The notes: a model not told the origin generated them from the sequence alone. A stretch of DNA of 64,000 nucleotides from Dictyobacter kobayashii (GCF_003967555.1 NZ_BIFS01000001.1:2604001-2668000); one strand, 5' to 3'. Counted from the stretch's first letter, positions 48,690 to 58,821 are shown. Numbers and translations are program-made.

Positions 48690-48992
48690 ATGCCAAGAGA
48701 AATTGAGAGAGAGATGATCGCCCTTCGCGCCATGATCGTCCTGCAACGCATCTGGAAAGGAGCTTTTCACCTTGAGCAGCCTACGCTTATCAGTGATCGA
48801 GGGCGCAATCACGTGCTCCGTTGCCAGGTTCAAGGAACAGGAACGTTGCCCGCCAGCATTGTCGTGAAATGGTTCAAGGACTCTCTTGATCCTGTCCGAG
48901 GTTTGACCGATTGGGCCAGCCTGGCCTTTCTTTCTCAGCTGGCTGATGAACATCCTGTTGCTCCCTATTTTTTCGGGGGAGATGCAGAGCAT
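48690..48992 (+). pseudogene. Aminoglycoside-phosphotransferase-like gene, 5' part (split by IS)
   Basis: ATG 48690 after AAAGGAG. Contains the N-lobe: VLRCQVQGTGTLPASIVVKWF (ATP-binding Lys in VVKWF) and APYFFGGDAEH. The frame then enters the IS at 48993 and stops at once. Removing the IS and one target copy joins GGDAEH to GLFVMEDLG in frame at 53233. Confidence 0.8.
48988..48992 (+). repeat. 5-bp target-site duplication AGCAT (left)
   Basis: AGCAT at 48988-48992 and again at 53228-53232 directly outside the 20-bp inverted repeats. Confidence 0.85.
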
Positions 48993-49160
48993 CCCACGTG
49001 ATGCGCAACGAGGTATGTATAAGCGAGCTAGCAATAAAGAGAAGGAGAGAATCATCGTCATAGCATGGTGAGAGATTTGGAAGATGGAAAGGTCATTTCC
49101 GCTCTCTTTCTCACTGGTTAGTTTTGAGAAAAAGAGCCTCCTTCTTGCCCTCATTCCCCC

Positions 49161-49221
49161 TTGACAGATGGATTTTCTCCTTGTATACTGTCACCAGTTG
49201 GTGATGTCACTGGATAGTGAC
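49161..49221 (+). promoter_or_regulatory. Promoter and twin operators of the TetR gene
   Basis: TTGACA (49161-49166), 17-bp spacer, TATACT (49184-49189): near-perfect. Two palindromes follow, TCACCAGTTGGTGA (49191-49204) and GTCACTGGATAGTGAC (49206-49221), placed over the start point, as for TetR autorepression. Confidence 0.8.
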
Positions 49222-49244
49222 AACATACAAGGAGAAAACAATCA

Positions 49245-49910
49245 ATGTCAGAATCAGGAAAGAGGCGAGGAGAGAGCAGCCGCGAGGCGATTCTGGAGGC
49301 GGCGGAAATCGTCTTTGCCGAACACGGCTTCGATGGTGCACGGGTCGATAGCATCGCGCACCTTTCTGGCTATGACAAAAAACTGCTCTTTCGCTACTAT
49401 GGAGATAAGCTTGGCCTCTATGCCGAGGTCCTCAAACGTGCTGACCAGGAAGCCCATGCCCTCCTGGCGGGCGTCTTTGCCCCTTTGCTGGAGGACGAAA
49501 GCGCAGCCTCCCAGGCACACCAGTGGAGGCACTTCCTCAAAACAATGGTGCAAACGCTCTTTGATTACTTACTCGACCATCCACGCTTCATGCGCATGTT
49601 GACCTGGGAAATGGCCGAGGGCTGGCGGATCTTCGCGCAGATCACCGCACGCTTTCCACCCGAATATACTGACCAGTTCGAGATGCTTTTTCGGAAGGCA
49701 CGAAGCGCCGGATTGCTGCGATCTGATTTCCTTCCGGTGATTCAGTTTACGATGCTCTTGCAGATCTGTCAGGCGTACCTTGTCTCTCTTCCCCTGTACC
49801 AGACCTTGCTTCCAGGCTCGGATCTTTCCTCCGCGAGCGCATTGGCGCATGCACGGGAGTACCTTGCGGATTTTGTTGTGGCGGGAATCATGGGAGGGTC
49901 CGAGAGCTGA
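49245..49910 (+). CDS. TetR family repressor (IS passenger)
   Basis: 221 aa; ATG 49245 with AAGGAG. HTH at residues 10-55 (SREAILEAAEIVFAEHGFDGARVDSIAHLSGYDKKLLFRYYGDK). C-terminal all-helical ligand domain (LLDHPRFMRMLTWEMAEGW...). Faces downstream to the PaaK-like gene (175 bp) and presumably controls both. Confidence 0.9.
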   Translation: MSESGKRRGESSREAILEAAEIVFAEHGFDGARVDSIAHLSGYDKKLLFRYYGDKLGLYAEVLKRADQEAHALLAGVFAPLLEDESAASQAHQWRHFLKTMVQTLFDYLLDHPRFMRMLTWEMAEGWRIFAQITARFPPEYTDQFEMLFRKARSAGLLRSDFLPVIQFTMLLQICQAYLVSLPLYQTLLPGSDLSSASALAHAREYLADFVVAGIMGGSES

Positions 49911-50085
49911 GACGCGCGCCGGAGAGAGCAGAGCAGACCAGGATAGCGATTGACCCAGGCGGAACTCCGTCGTCATGTGGGAATGGCCTGCAAGGAGCGA
50001 TCATAATCGGCAAAAAGGAAAGACAAGGAGCGTTCAAAATCGTTCATTGAGGAACCGCCAACAGATGTTTAGGAAAGGAAGAATC

Positions 50086-51438
50086 ATGGTCGATATCAAG
50101 TTCATGCTGGATGTAGTGATGAAACAGAGGCAGTTCAAATCACAGGATCACTGGAACCGAAAGCTGCTGGAAGCACACCAACAACGCATGGTACACAGTT
50201 TGCGCAGGCACGCCTACGAGAACTCGCCATTCTACCAGCAATTCCACACCGGGCTCTATGACGCCCCGTTGGACCAACTGCCAGCGCTCACCAAAGCACA
50301 TATGATGAATCAGTTTGATAGTCTCGTCACAGACAGGGCCGTGCATCTTGAAGACGTCAAGAAGTATATGGAAGACCAGGAAAGAAGCCACTATTTTCTG
50401 GGGCGCTATGTGATCAACGCCACGTCTGGGAGTAGCGGGCATCCTGCCGTGGTTCTCTGGAGCCGAGGCGAGTGGGCGGCGACGATGGCTTCCGCCTTCG
50501 CGCGCACCCCGATACCATTCAGTTTCATCCAGAAAAGGAAACTGGCGCAGATTGCCTCGACGACCACTTTCCATATGTCGGCACAGGGAGGAACATCCGC
50601 CCAGAATCTACTTATGCCAACGTTGCTGTTGGCCGCGACTGAGCCCCTGGGCAGCATGGTGAGGCGTCTGAATGACTGGCAGCCAGACTTGCTGATTGTC
50701 TACGCTTCAATGGGACGTATCCTGGCTGATGAACAACTTGCCGGACGTCTCAAGATCGCCCCGCAGACCGTGATGGTGGGTTCCGAAGTACTGACAGCAG
50801 AAACACGCCGGCGCATCGAGAAGGCGTGGGGAAAGCCTGTCTTCAACAACTATGCGGCTACCGAGGCAGGCGGGATCGCCATCGAATGCGACCAGCACCG
50901 GGGAATGCACGTGATGGAAGACCTGGTGATGGTCGAGAATGTGGACAAGGACAACCAGCCTGTCCCCCCCGGAGTCTTCGGCGACAAGCTCCTGGTCACG
51001 CCTTTCTACAAGCGCATGCAACCGCTGATTCGTTATACGATAGAAGACCGCGTGCGTTTTTCCAGCGAACCGTGCCCATGCGGGAGACCTTTCAAGCTCA
51101 TAGATGCCATCGAGGGCAGAATTCAGGAGGTGCTCTCTTTCCCCAGAGCAGGCGGTGGAGAGGTACGCATTCATCCGCTCATCTTCCACAACCTCCTGGA
51201 TATGCTTCCGGTAAGCGGGTGGCAGGTTGTGCAGGAGACCGACGGATTGCACATCCTCCTGGCACATGGGCACGGCGCGCTCGATGACAGCCAGATAGAG
51301 AGTTCGATGAAGAACGCGTTGGCTACGCAGGAAGCGGTGGCTCCACGAATACAGGTGCAACGGGTCGATGCTATTCCCCAAACCATTGCAGGCAAAGCAC
51401 CCTTAGTGAAATCAAATCTGGCAAGCGCATCGCACTAA
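50086..51438 (+). CDS. Phenylacetate-CoA ligase-like (PaaK/CapK family) adenylating enzyme (IS passenger)
   Basis: 450 aa; ATG 50086 with AGGAAAGGA rather than the upstream 49975. AYENSPFYQQF at the N-terminus; ATSGSSGHPAVVLWSRGEW is the AMP-binding P-loop; FNNYAATEAGGIAIECDQHRG the A5 motif; RYTIEDRVRFSSEPCPCGRP the A7/A8 region with the CPCG typical of CapK/PaaK-like proteins; AGKAPLVKS the C-terminal Lys loop. Activates an aryl or acyl carboxylate as AMP ester; substrate unknown. Probable cargo of the IS under TetR control. Confidence 0.88.
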   Translation: MVDIKFMLDVVMKQRQFKSQDHWNRKLLEAHQQRMVHSLRRHAYENSPFYQQFHTGLYDAPLDQLPALTKAHMMNQFDSLVTDRAVHLEDVKKYMEDQERSHYFLGRYVINATSGSSGHPAVVLWSRGEWAATMASAFARTPIPFSFIQKRKLAQIASTTTFHMSAQGGTSAQNLLMPTLLLAATEPLGSMVRRLNDWQPDLLIVYASMGRILADEQLAGRLKIAPQTVMVGSEVLTAETRRRIEKAWGKPVFNNYAATEAGGIAIECDQHRGMHVMEDLVMVENVDKDNQPVPPGVFGDKLLVTPFYKRMQPLIRYTIEDRVRFSSEPCPCGRPFKLIDAIEGRIQEVLSFPRAGGGEVRIHPLIFHNLLDMLPVSGWQVVQETDGLHILLAHGHGALDDSQIESSMKNALATQEAVAPRIQVQRVDAIPQTIAGKAPLVKSNLASASH

Positions 51439-51556
51439 TCACTAATGCTCGCGCACGGCGTCGCGTGGAAACGCTCGTTGAAGCATGGAACTGTCCACGG
51501 GATGGGTGTATGACGCCCCTCCCTCATCCTTTTCCTGAGAAGAAGGTGAAAGAACC

Positions 51557-53058
51557 ATGACCGTTATTGCCTCTTCGCCGGTGACTATCCAGACCTCTGA
51601 GCAGTCCGTGCCCTCGATCCCAGGCTGGTTCGGGGAGGTGGCTCGAACCCGAACAATGGTGCTGCAGGCTCACTCCCAGCACTGGCTAGGTACCTTCGGA
51701 GGCCCTGGCAATGGGGATTATCGTAACGAACTCACTCGTGCCAGTGAGGCTATCATCAGCTATGCAGGCTGGCTTTGTATGCCCTTGTCTCACATCCTGG
51801 TCCGTCTTGATGGCTTGTATGGCACATTGGCTGTTGTGGGCACGTTCCTCTCGTCTGGGATGGGGCTCATCGTGCGCTGCAAAGACTACGGCTTGCTCGA
51901 GTGCCTGCTGTTGCCGCCCGCCTCAAACTGCCGCCAGATCACCAGAGCAACCATCCCGAGAGTGGCGCGAGTCGTGCCCTCTTCGATTGCCCCGACCTGA
52001 CCCTCCTTCCCTCTGGCTCCTCTGTTCGTTTGATCGTGGCGACTCACCCCACCACTTCCACCGCCAAACCGTCCATTGGGATGCTGCGTGCGGGAACCGT
52101 GTACGAACTCTTTCTCACGACCGCCCCGCAGGCGGCCTTCACCTGTGCTGATGTGCTTGATCTCTACCTGCATCGGGGGGCATTTGAGACGGTGCTCTCG
52201 GATGAAGATCTCGAACAAGACTCGGATCGGTGGTGTTCTCGCACCGCTTGTGGTCAGGAGTTTTGGCAGATTGTCAATCAGTGGCTCTGGAATCTTCGTC
52301 TTGATCTTGGACAGCGCCTCTCACCTTCTTCCATACGTTGGACCGAATTTGCTCCTGCTCTCGCCAGTGCTCCGGCTCAGGAACAGACTGCTGAGCAAGC
52401 AAACGAGCCAGTTCAGAAACAAACTGCTGAACAAGACAGTGAAGCTCCCTTGTATGGGCCTCCCCGATGGGCCCGCCGCTCCTTTACCAAAGGATTTGCC
52501 GGATCAGATTTTGTTCTGCAATCTGATGGCACCTTATGCTGTCCGACTGGTCATCCTTTAACGGTGCAAGAGCGCAGACCTGAACGCAACGGCACCGTGC
52601 GCGTGGTCTACGGGGCTCGGATGACACATTGCCGTCCCTGTCCTCTTCGCGCACAGTGCCAAGAATCCGCCACGACGAGGAAGCCGCGACAAGTGAGTGC
52701 TGTGCTCTGGCCCCTCGCTTCCACCCCATCCGTTCCGGCTCCGTCCCCTCCAGAGCCTCCTGCTCCTCATCCCGTCCTTTGGGGAGACTGGCCACGCTGT
52801 CAGCTTCGCCGGAGTTTCATTCGTCTGCTACGCACACAAACCGTCACCATTGGCTCTCCTCAATCAGAAGAGCACCAGCCTGTCAGCCGCCAAGATGTGC
52901 AAACCCGCTCTCAACGGGCGCATTGGCGGCTCAGTTGGGATGAGCGCATGGCTCGCAATGCTCGCCTTGCTACCGCATCTTCACTTGAGATCACGATCTA
53001 TGGGCTCCCTGCTGCTCTTGCTCAGTATGTCCATAGTGGCAAGGTTCCGGCTGCGTAA
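51557..53058 (+). pseudogene. DDE transposase (IS4-superfamily-like), single frameshift
   Basis: Two frames form one transposase of about 500 aa. First (51557 to about 51897): HILVRLDGLYGTLAVV with the first catalytic Asp, and VRCKDYGLLE; second (to 53058): VPAVAARLKLPPDHQSN, LTTAPQAAFTCADVLDLYLHRGAFETVLSDEDLEQDSDRW with a Y-x2-R-x3-E signature, and a zinc site (CCPTGHP...HCRPCPLRAQC). One missing G near 51899-51902 (CTCGAGTGCC for CTCGAGGTGCC) explains the break. Probably a natural or sequencing indel; a programmed shift is less likely. Confidence 0.75.
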
Positions 53059-53227
53059 CGATTTCTCACCGCTTGTTTGTTCTTTCCAGATGCCTTCTGC
53101 TCCCCGAATACCTGGTATCGACATCCATCTCTTCATCGCTATCTCCCCTTCCTTCATCTCTTTTTCCTTGAGAGGCTCTCGTTTCTTTTTTGCCTCCTTG
53201 CTGTCATCTCGTTGCGCATCACGTGGG

Positions 53228-54087
53228 AGCATGGGCTCTTTGTCATGGAAGATCTTGGGGAAGAGGACAGTTTTGAGCAGCTCTTGCGCTCGCATGATGC
53301 GTCACGTGCAATCAGCATGTTGTGAACTTTGGCTCGCCAGATGGGCAAACTGCACGCGACCACGATGGGAAAAGAGCTCCAGTTTGAGCGCCTGTGTGGG
53401 GACCTTTCTCTTGCGCGCGTTTCATCGCGCTTTCAAGAAGCCGAACGGTGGCTCAAAGATTGTCACAAAGTCGAGGACTGGTGCCGTGAACTTTCGTATC
53501 GGCCTCCAGCAGGATTTGAGCAGGCATGCAAACGTATTGCTGAGACCTTTGCCCATCCCGGTGCGTTTCTCGCCTTGACACATGGAGATCCGGTACCGAC
53601 CAATAATCAGCTCTGTGGGAGCACGATCTATCTGCTCGATTTTGAATATGGCGGGTATCGTCATGCCCTCTATGATCTGACGGGATGGAATATCCTCTGT
53701 CCACTGCCCAAAGCCTGTGTTGCTCTGATGAGCAATCATCTGCGCACAGCACTGCTCCCCGCTTGTCCAGCAGCGGAGGACGATGAGATCTATCAAGCAG
53801 AGTGGGCCATGCTCTGTACCTATCGAGCGATAGCGATGCTTTCATGGATGTCTCTCCGCCTGATCAAACACAATAGGCCATGGGCCGACAACTGGAGTAG
53901 GCGTGAAGCGATGGTGGTCGCTCTCTCGCGATGGGAAGAAGCAACGCGGGGAGTCAAAGGGCTGGAAGTAATGACCGAGGTGGCCGCTCAATTGCTTCGG
54001 CGCTGCCAGACTCTCTGGCCCGACATCGAAGCCGAGAGCAACCCTGCATGGCCAGTGTTTCTCCAAACTTCCTTTCCACAGAGCTAG
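53228..54087 (+). pseudogene. Aminoglycoside-phosphotransferase-like gene, 3' part
   Basis: Continues GLFVMEDLGEEDSFEQLL, then a TGA (about 53324) interrupts RAISML-TLARQMGKLHATT in the same frame: a nonsense change after the IS insertion. Downstream are the catalytic loop LALTHGDPVPTNNQL (HGD-x4-N) and IYLLDFEYGGYRHALYDL (metal Asp of the DFE motif). Catalytic residues are otherwise intact. An in-frame ATG at 53341 could produce a fragment without an N-lobe. Confidence 0.8.
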
Positions 54088-54615
54088 CTCAACTCACTCA
54101 CTGCGAAAGACTCGTCTGCAGGGAAGTTGACAGACCTCGTGTACAGACAAACTCCACATTAAGCAATGCCTTTGTTCATCTTCCTACGACATGCGCATCC
54201 GTGGGAAGATGACGAGTATTTTGGTTGCCTGATATCTTGTTTAGCTCAACCATTGTTATATAGCAACCATGTAGCAACACAAAAATTTAGCTCTTTTGAA
54301 GGTTGTCCTCGTCGCTAAATCCTCTGCCACTACAGGAGTGAGCCAGGTCCCAAATCTCAACAATCGATAGAAAGTGTTATCTCCCACCACGCGTGAGGCA
54401 TGGGAGCCAAAAATTATAGAAGTGTCAAGTAGCTTTTAGATTGATGCCTTCCAACACCATTCCTTTCTCATCATTTAGCTCATGTTACATAGTATTGAGA
54501 CTATGGTCTTAGAAAAAGCCTGCCTGCAAAAATGCTGAGAAAAGGGCGAGCTTCCCCAACCCAGCTACAGGCTAGCGTTGGTCTTAAAAAATGTCTGTTT
54601 GAAGATAAAGGGATA
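54088..54615. other. Gene-free spacer
   Basis: Contains no convincing gene, only short frames without ribosome sites. Confidence 0.5.
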
Positions 54616-54618
54616 CAC

Positions 54619-54903
54619 ATGTTGATGAAGAAGTTGACGAGAGTGAGCGCGATTTTTGCTCTATGTGGGTTTATCGCGCTGTCTATGCTAGCCAGTGTGG
54701 GAAGCGTACACGCGCAGAGTCTCCAGGGACAGAATAGATCGATCCAGACGATCAGTAATGCTGGCCCGTACGGGTCAGATACCTGTATTCAAGGATATGT
54801 CTGGCGCGAGGCTTTTGCGAACGATCACGTCTGTGTTACTCCTCAAGAACGCAGTCAGGCTGCCTATGATAATAGTCAAGCTGCAAATCGGGTTGCAAAG
54901 TAG
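54619..54903 (+). CDS. Small secreted protein with GPYG...C...C motif
   Basis: 94 aa; ATG 54619 (AAAGGGA upstream; ATG 54625 also possible). Signal peptide KKLTRVSAIFALCGFIALSMLASVGSVHAQS with AxA-type cleavage. Mature part GPYGSDTCIQGYVWREAF...DHVCVTPQERSQAAYDN is a short two-Cys (likely disulfide) domain known from many actinobacterial and Ktedonobacteria secreted proteins. Function unknown. Confidence 0.8.
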   Translation: MLMKKLTRVSAIFALCGFIALSMLASVGSVHAQSLQGQNRSIQTISNAGPYGSDTCIQGYVWREAFANDHVCVTPQERSQAAYDNSQAANRVAK

Positions 54904-55047
54904 GTTTCTGACAATTGCTTGAGTACAGTCGCGCAACTTTTTGGGTAGTGTCTATGCTTGCTCAGCAGACCTTATGCCAAACTTTGCTTCTCGATTGTAC
55001 TTTGTGCAGGCTCATGATTCAATTCACCGTCTTTCATTAAGGCACAA

Positions 55048-55101
55048 GTTGCTCAAAGATTGGTTCTTACACAAACTGAGAAGAACCAATCTTTGAGCAA
55101 C
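55048..55101. repeat. 21-bp perfect inverted repeat
   Basis: GTTGCTCAAAGATTGGTTCTT (55048-55068, 21 nt; shown for its first 20 as GTTGCTCAAAGATTGGTTCT) pairs with 55081-55101 around a 12-nt loop; no T-run follows. Lies in the gap 54904-55278 that has no other gene. Confidence 0.6.
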
Positions 55102-55278
55102 AAGGCGTTTTGCCTGAATGCAACGAAACGTGACATAGTGAAAAGCTATTCGTCCAGAGCAGCTCTGACCTTCAAACATAAAAAATCTTAATAATGGGTA
55201 TAGCCTTTATGTGCTTGTTTTGCAGCAGAGGGATTGATACTCTAAAAGAAGAACATCACAAGGAGAGAGGAAGAAATC

Positions 55279-55358
55279 ATGATCCAGATCAATCGTGTCT
55301 TCGAGGCCGTCCTGAACCCACATTATGGGTGTCCACAAGGAGTGATAGGGCACTTTGT
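55279..55358 (+). pseudogene. SAM methyltransferase gene, 5' part (split by IS21 element)
   Basis: ATG 55279 with AAGGAGAGAGG. Encodes MIQINRVFEAVLNPHYGCPQ and GVIGHFV, then the IS21-type element starts. The gene resumes after the right target copy at 57677 with GELMVRQHAKETTW. Confidence 0.8.
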
Positions 55359-55619
55359 CAAGGCCGGTGTCATGACGAGCCGATTTGGAATTGGTCGCCC
55401 CAATCAAACGAACGGTAAAAAACAAACGTTGAGAACGTCAGCGATGAAAACGCCGACCAAACCGCGCCGGAATCCAGGCGATCCCAACGCCGACATCGTG
55501 AACGCCGGTTGACTACACGCCGGTGGGCAAATCGCCGGCGGCATGTCGTGCTGTGTCTGACAAGGTTGAGGGGGTTCGGCTCTCTGTTCGGCGCTCCTTC
55601 ATGCGGTAACTGCTCCCAT

Positions 55620-56323
55620 TGATGGCGATGACCTCTGCATGATGCAGGAGCCGGTCAAGCAAAGCCGTCGCCAGTACCTCATAACCCCCGCCAGTACAGC
55701 TCAGTATCAGTAACGCTCCCAGCAGTAAAGCTGTATTGGACGTCAGGATAATGAGCCGTGCTCATAGCGGCTGCCACCAACTCAAAGAAGTGATGAGCCT
55801 GTTCGGCGGTGAGCCTGGTGTAGCCCACCTCATCAATGATGAGCAAACTGGGCGCAATGTAGCGCCGCAGGCGCTGACGCATGAGACCAGGATGCGAGGC
55901 ACTCTCCAGGGACTGAGCCAGTTCCGCCAGCGTCGTAAACAGGACGCTGTGTCCCTCTGCCAGTGCCCGATTGGCTAGAGCCAGGCTCAAATGCGTCTTG
56001 CCCGTTCCCGGAGGGCCGAGAAAGATCACATTGGTGCAGGTCCGCACAAAGGACAGATCGGCCAACTCCCGGATGCGCCGCTCGGAGAGCGAGGGTTGGA
56101 ACGAAAAATCGAAACCCTCCACCGTTTTTTTGCTGGGAATGCGTGCAGCCTTGAGACGGCGAGCTGTGGCTTTTTGCTCGCGGCCATCCAGCTCTGCGCC
56201 CAAGGCTCGCTCCACCATGGTTTCATACGTCCATTGTTCTCGCCGGGCCGTTTCCAGTAACTGGGGTAACGCCGTTTGCAGGTGGGTCAAGTTCAGTTGC
56301 TTGTACGCGGTGATTGACTTCAT
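55620..56323 (-). pseudogene. istB: IstB helper ATPase, frameshifted near the C-terminus
   Basis: ATG 56323 overlaps the istA stop. ERRIRELADLSFVRTCTNVIFLGPPGTGKTHLSLALANRAL has Walker A; PSLLIIDEVGYTRL is Walker B. After about residue 190 the frame breaks: RYEHGSL, ILTSNT and [26 protein letters not shown], all IstB C-terminal motifs, occur in other frames down to about 55620. The continuous frame ends early at 55679. Copy probably inactive unless the indels are base-calling errors. Confidence 0.75.
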
Positions 56324-57570
56324 GCTCCCACCTCCGCTCCGGCCGACACGCCACAATACTGGTCATACTCGGCCAGGGCCCGGCTTTGCACCTGTGGTGC
56401 CTGCTGTTGGTGGCCTAAGGGTGCTCCTGCTCGTCGGATCGCCGAGGCTGAGGGAATACCCGTCCATTGCTCTGGATGCGGCACACTCTCTTGTGAGCGA
56501 GGACGCTTCTCGATGGCGAACACCTCTTGGCCCTGCGACCAAACCGTGAGCACACCCTTGCGTTCACGAACCTGCACTGTGGTTCCGGCCAGATGCAGCG
56601 TGCCTGGCAACCCGTAGAGCACGCCATCGTAGGAGACATAGCCATCCCAGGTGACTTTGCGTTCTTCGGTGGCAAAGCGCTCCCAGGCAAAGGCTTGAGG
56701 CAAGGGCTGGAGCTTCTCCACCTCCAAACGATCGACCGGGCGAGCATGAGTCGTGCGGTGCACGCGGGAATTGATGCGCTCACACCAGCGATGGGCCTGG
56801 CGATTGAGATCATCGAGATCGGTGAAAGTCACCCCGGCCCAAAAGCTCTGCTTCACATAACTCACGGTGCGCTCGACCTTGCCTTTCGTCTGTGGGGTGT
56901 AAGGCTTGCAGACGCGGGCGGTGACCCCAATGGAGACCATGAAGTCAGCAAAGCGAGGATTCCAACGAGGTTTGTTCTCCTGCATTTCGAGCAACACGCT
57001 TTTCATGCGGTCAGTCAGCGCAGACCGGGTCAGGCCTCCGAAGTATTCAAACGCCTCCATCAAGCAGCGAATGAGCGTTGGAGTATCGCAGCGCTTCACA
57101 AAGGTCACAAAGCGCATGCGCGAATAGCCCAACACCGCGGTAAAGCCATAGAATTTATGGATGATGCCTTCCTGTTCATACGTGAACTCGCCCCAATCAA
57201 ATTGGACCTGGTGGCCTGGCTCGGTTTCATAGCGTTGCACGGGCGCATGTCCTGCCACCACCGGGCGGAGGGGATGGACGAACTCCTTCAAGATGCTGAT
57301 CCCGCCGGTGTACCCCATCGGCTGTAATCGTGCGTAGATCACTTCACAATTGATGCAATGATCTTCCATCACCCAACGCGTAATCTGTTCTTTGAATGGA
57401 TCAAGCTTTGAAGGCCGAGGCGGGCGTGGTTTCGGGATCACCGCTTCTGGATGGGCAAGATATTTGCGCACAGTGGTCCGCGAAATCTCCAATTTCTGGG
57501 CAATTTCCTGAACCGTCTTCCCTTGTTGATGTAAATCGTGTATTGTATTCACGGTCTGACTCCTGAGCAT
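56320..57570 (-). CDS. istA: IS21 transposase IstA
   Basis: 416 aa. N-terminal HTH (TIHDLHQQGKTVQEIAQKLEISRTTVRKYL), rve core with GHQVQFDWGEFTYEQ (first Asp), SALTDRMKSVLL (second Asp) and TKGKVERTVSYVK (Glu). C-terminal Mu-type domain (VTWDGYVSYDGVLYGLPG). All catalytic residues are intact; needs IstB for transposition. Confidence 0.92.
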   Translation of the reverse strand: MLRSQTVNTIHDLHQQGKTVQEIAQKLEISRTTVRKYLAHPEAVIPKPRPPRPSKLDPFKEQITRWVMEDHCINCEVIYARLQPMGYTGGISILKEFVHPLRPVVAGHAPVQRYETEPGHQVQFDWGEFTYEQEGIIHKFYGFTAVLGYSRMRFVTFVKRCDTPTLIRCLMEAFEYFGGLTRSALTDRMKSVLLEMQENKPRWNPRFADFMVSIGVTARVCKPYTPQTKGKVERTVSYVKQSFWAGVTFTDLDDLNRQAHRWCERINSRVHRTTHARPVDRLEVEKLQPLPQAFAWERFATEERKVTWDGYVSYDGVLYGLPGTLHLAGTTVQVRERKGVLTVWSQGQEVFAIEKRPRSQESVPHPEQWTGIPSASAIRRAGAPLGHQQQAPQVQSRALAEYDQYCGVSAGAEVGA

Positions 57571-57676
57571 GTCGGTCTCCTGAGGTTGTGTTTTTGATTT
57601 TCCTCAGAATACCGCCTTCTTGGGGGTCGGTCAATTCTATTCCGGCTCGAGTATACACCGTCTTTAATAACTTTGT

Positions 57677-58241
57677 GGGTGAACTGATGGTGCGTCAGCA
57701 TGCAAAAGAGACGACCTGGACGGTCTCGATAGCAAATGTACAACCAGGCGATCGTGTGTTAGAGATTGGCTTTGGAGCAGGAAAAGCCATCCAACTGTTG
57801 GAGAAAAAAGCAACGCATGGCTTCGTGTATGGAATCGATCTCTCTGCCACGATGGTCAAACGTGCCAAAGAGCGAAATGCACGCGCCGTTAGAACTGGCC
57901 GGGTCACGTTACAGCAAGGGGAGGCCGCACATCTTCCTTTTGAAGAGCATCACTTTGACAAAGTGGTCAGCATTCATACCTTCTATTGGTGGTCAGAAGA
58001 TCCTTACATATTCCTCACAGAAGTATTTCGGGTTCTCAAACCAGGAGGTACACTTCTTTTTACGTTTTCTCATGGGAAAATGGGAGAGGAGAGAGACTAC
58101 TACGATCAAGCATTTATCGAAGAACAGATACTTACATTGATGAAAAACATTGGGTTTACGGCAGTATCGTTTAGGCCGGGTCCTATCTCTCGTCAGTTCA
58201 AACACATCGCCGTGCTTGGAACCAAACCCTCCGCATCATAA
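57677..58241 (+). pseudogene. SAM-dependent methyltransferase, 3' part
   Basis: Carries the whole Rossmann methyltransferase core: GDRVLEIGFGAGKAIQLLEKK (motif I), VYGIDLSATMVKRAK, LPFEEHHFDKVVSIHTFYWW, VLKPGGTLLFTFS. Reads in frame from the right target copy (GELMVRQHAKETTW). Could still be made from the ATG at 57688 (MVRQHAKETTW), without a clear ribosome site, so residual function is possible. Class I (UbiE/11-type); substrate unknown. Confidence 0.8.
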
Positions 58242-58279
58242 AAAAAGTTACCAGGGGAGGGGTATGGCGGCCTAACCAT

Positions 58280-58633
58280 ATGCAGCCGATTCGCTTTACT
58301 AATGTTGGTTCCGAGACCCAACTCAACGATATCCTGGATACAAGAGTGCAGGAAGCTATTGCTGACCCCAATGCCTTTATTTGTGCATTTGGAGACCGCT
58401 GGGGTCCCGAGGAGGACACGCCAGACCAGTACTTTGACTTTACACCTGGTAATGGCATTCACAACATTCACATGAACCAGGGCAACGATCCCGGGCACGA
58501 GCAGGAGGATGGCGTCTGGCAGGATGGGGCGCTATTCATCTACCTTCCTACGCAAGATCAGTGGATGGCGGTATTCTTAAAATTCCAATCCCAGGCGTCC
58601 CAGACCGATGATACCACTGGCCACGCACTCTAA
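58280..58633 (+). pseudogene. DUF2278 protein, C-terminal part
   Basis: 117 aa matching only the second half of DUF2278 as I know it: NDILDTRVQEAIADPNAFICAFGDRWGPE, FDFTPGNGIHNIHMNQGND and DGVWQDGALFIYLP. The first ~90 residues of the family are not encoded upstream, where the methyltransferase ends 38 bp before. Poor ribosome site. Probably a truncated remnant. Confidence 0.65.
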
Positions 58634-58670
58634 ACCCATACTCTACAATTGATTTTGGCTCAATCATCAG

Positions 58671-58717
58671 CGGGACTCGGGGATGCTCGTGGGTGGCCCA
58701 CGAACATCCCCGAGTCC
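58671..58717. repeat. GC-rich long hair­pin
   Basis: GGACTCGGGGATG...CATCCCCGAGTCC with inner CTCGTGGG/CCCACGAA, a stem of about 21 bp; no T-run on either side. Confidence 0.55.
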
Positions 58718-58821
58718 TGCGCGGTTGGGCTGGCGGCGAAATACCACGACACGCGGCATGCCACATACACATGGTGTTATGAGTTGCCGGGAAGGGGTAT
58801 CTCAGTCATTGGAGTTGCCTG

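Larger units (their letters stand above)
48993..53227. mobile_element. 4,235-bp IS carrying passenger genes
   Basis: Perfect 20-bp terminal inverted repeats (CCCACGTGATGCGCAACGAG at 48993-49012, its complement at 53208-53227) with AGCAT target duplication. Contains a TetR-family regulator, a PaaK-like ligase and a DDE transposase. Interrupts the phosphotransferase gene precisely. Confidence 0.9.
55359..57669 (-). mobile_element. IS21-family insertion sequence
   Basis: 2,311 bp with istA and istB; flanked by ACTTTGT (55352-55358 and 57670-57676). Ends share imperfect inverted CGGTGT...CGAGCCG...GAATTG blocks. Inserted in a methyltransferase gene. Confidence 0.85.

Noticed and set aside
52484..53578. 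Frames overlapping the transposase and IS right end on both strands
   Set aside because: Shadows of the transposase coding region; no homology or start signals.
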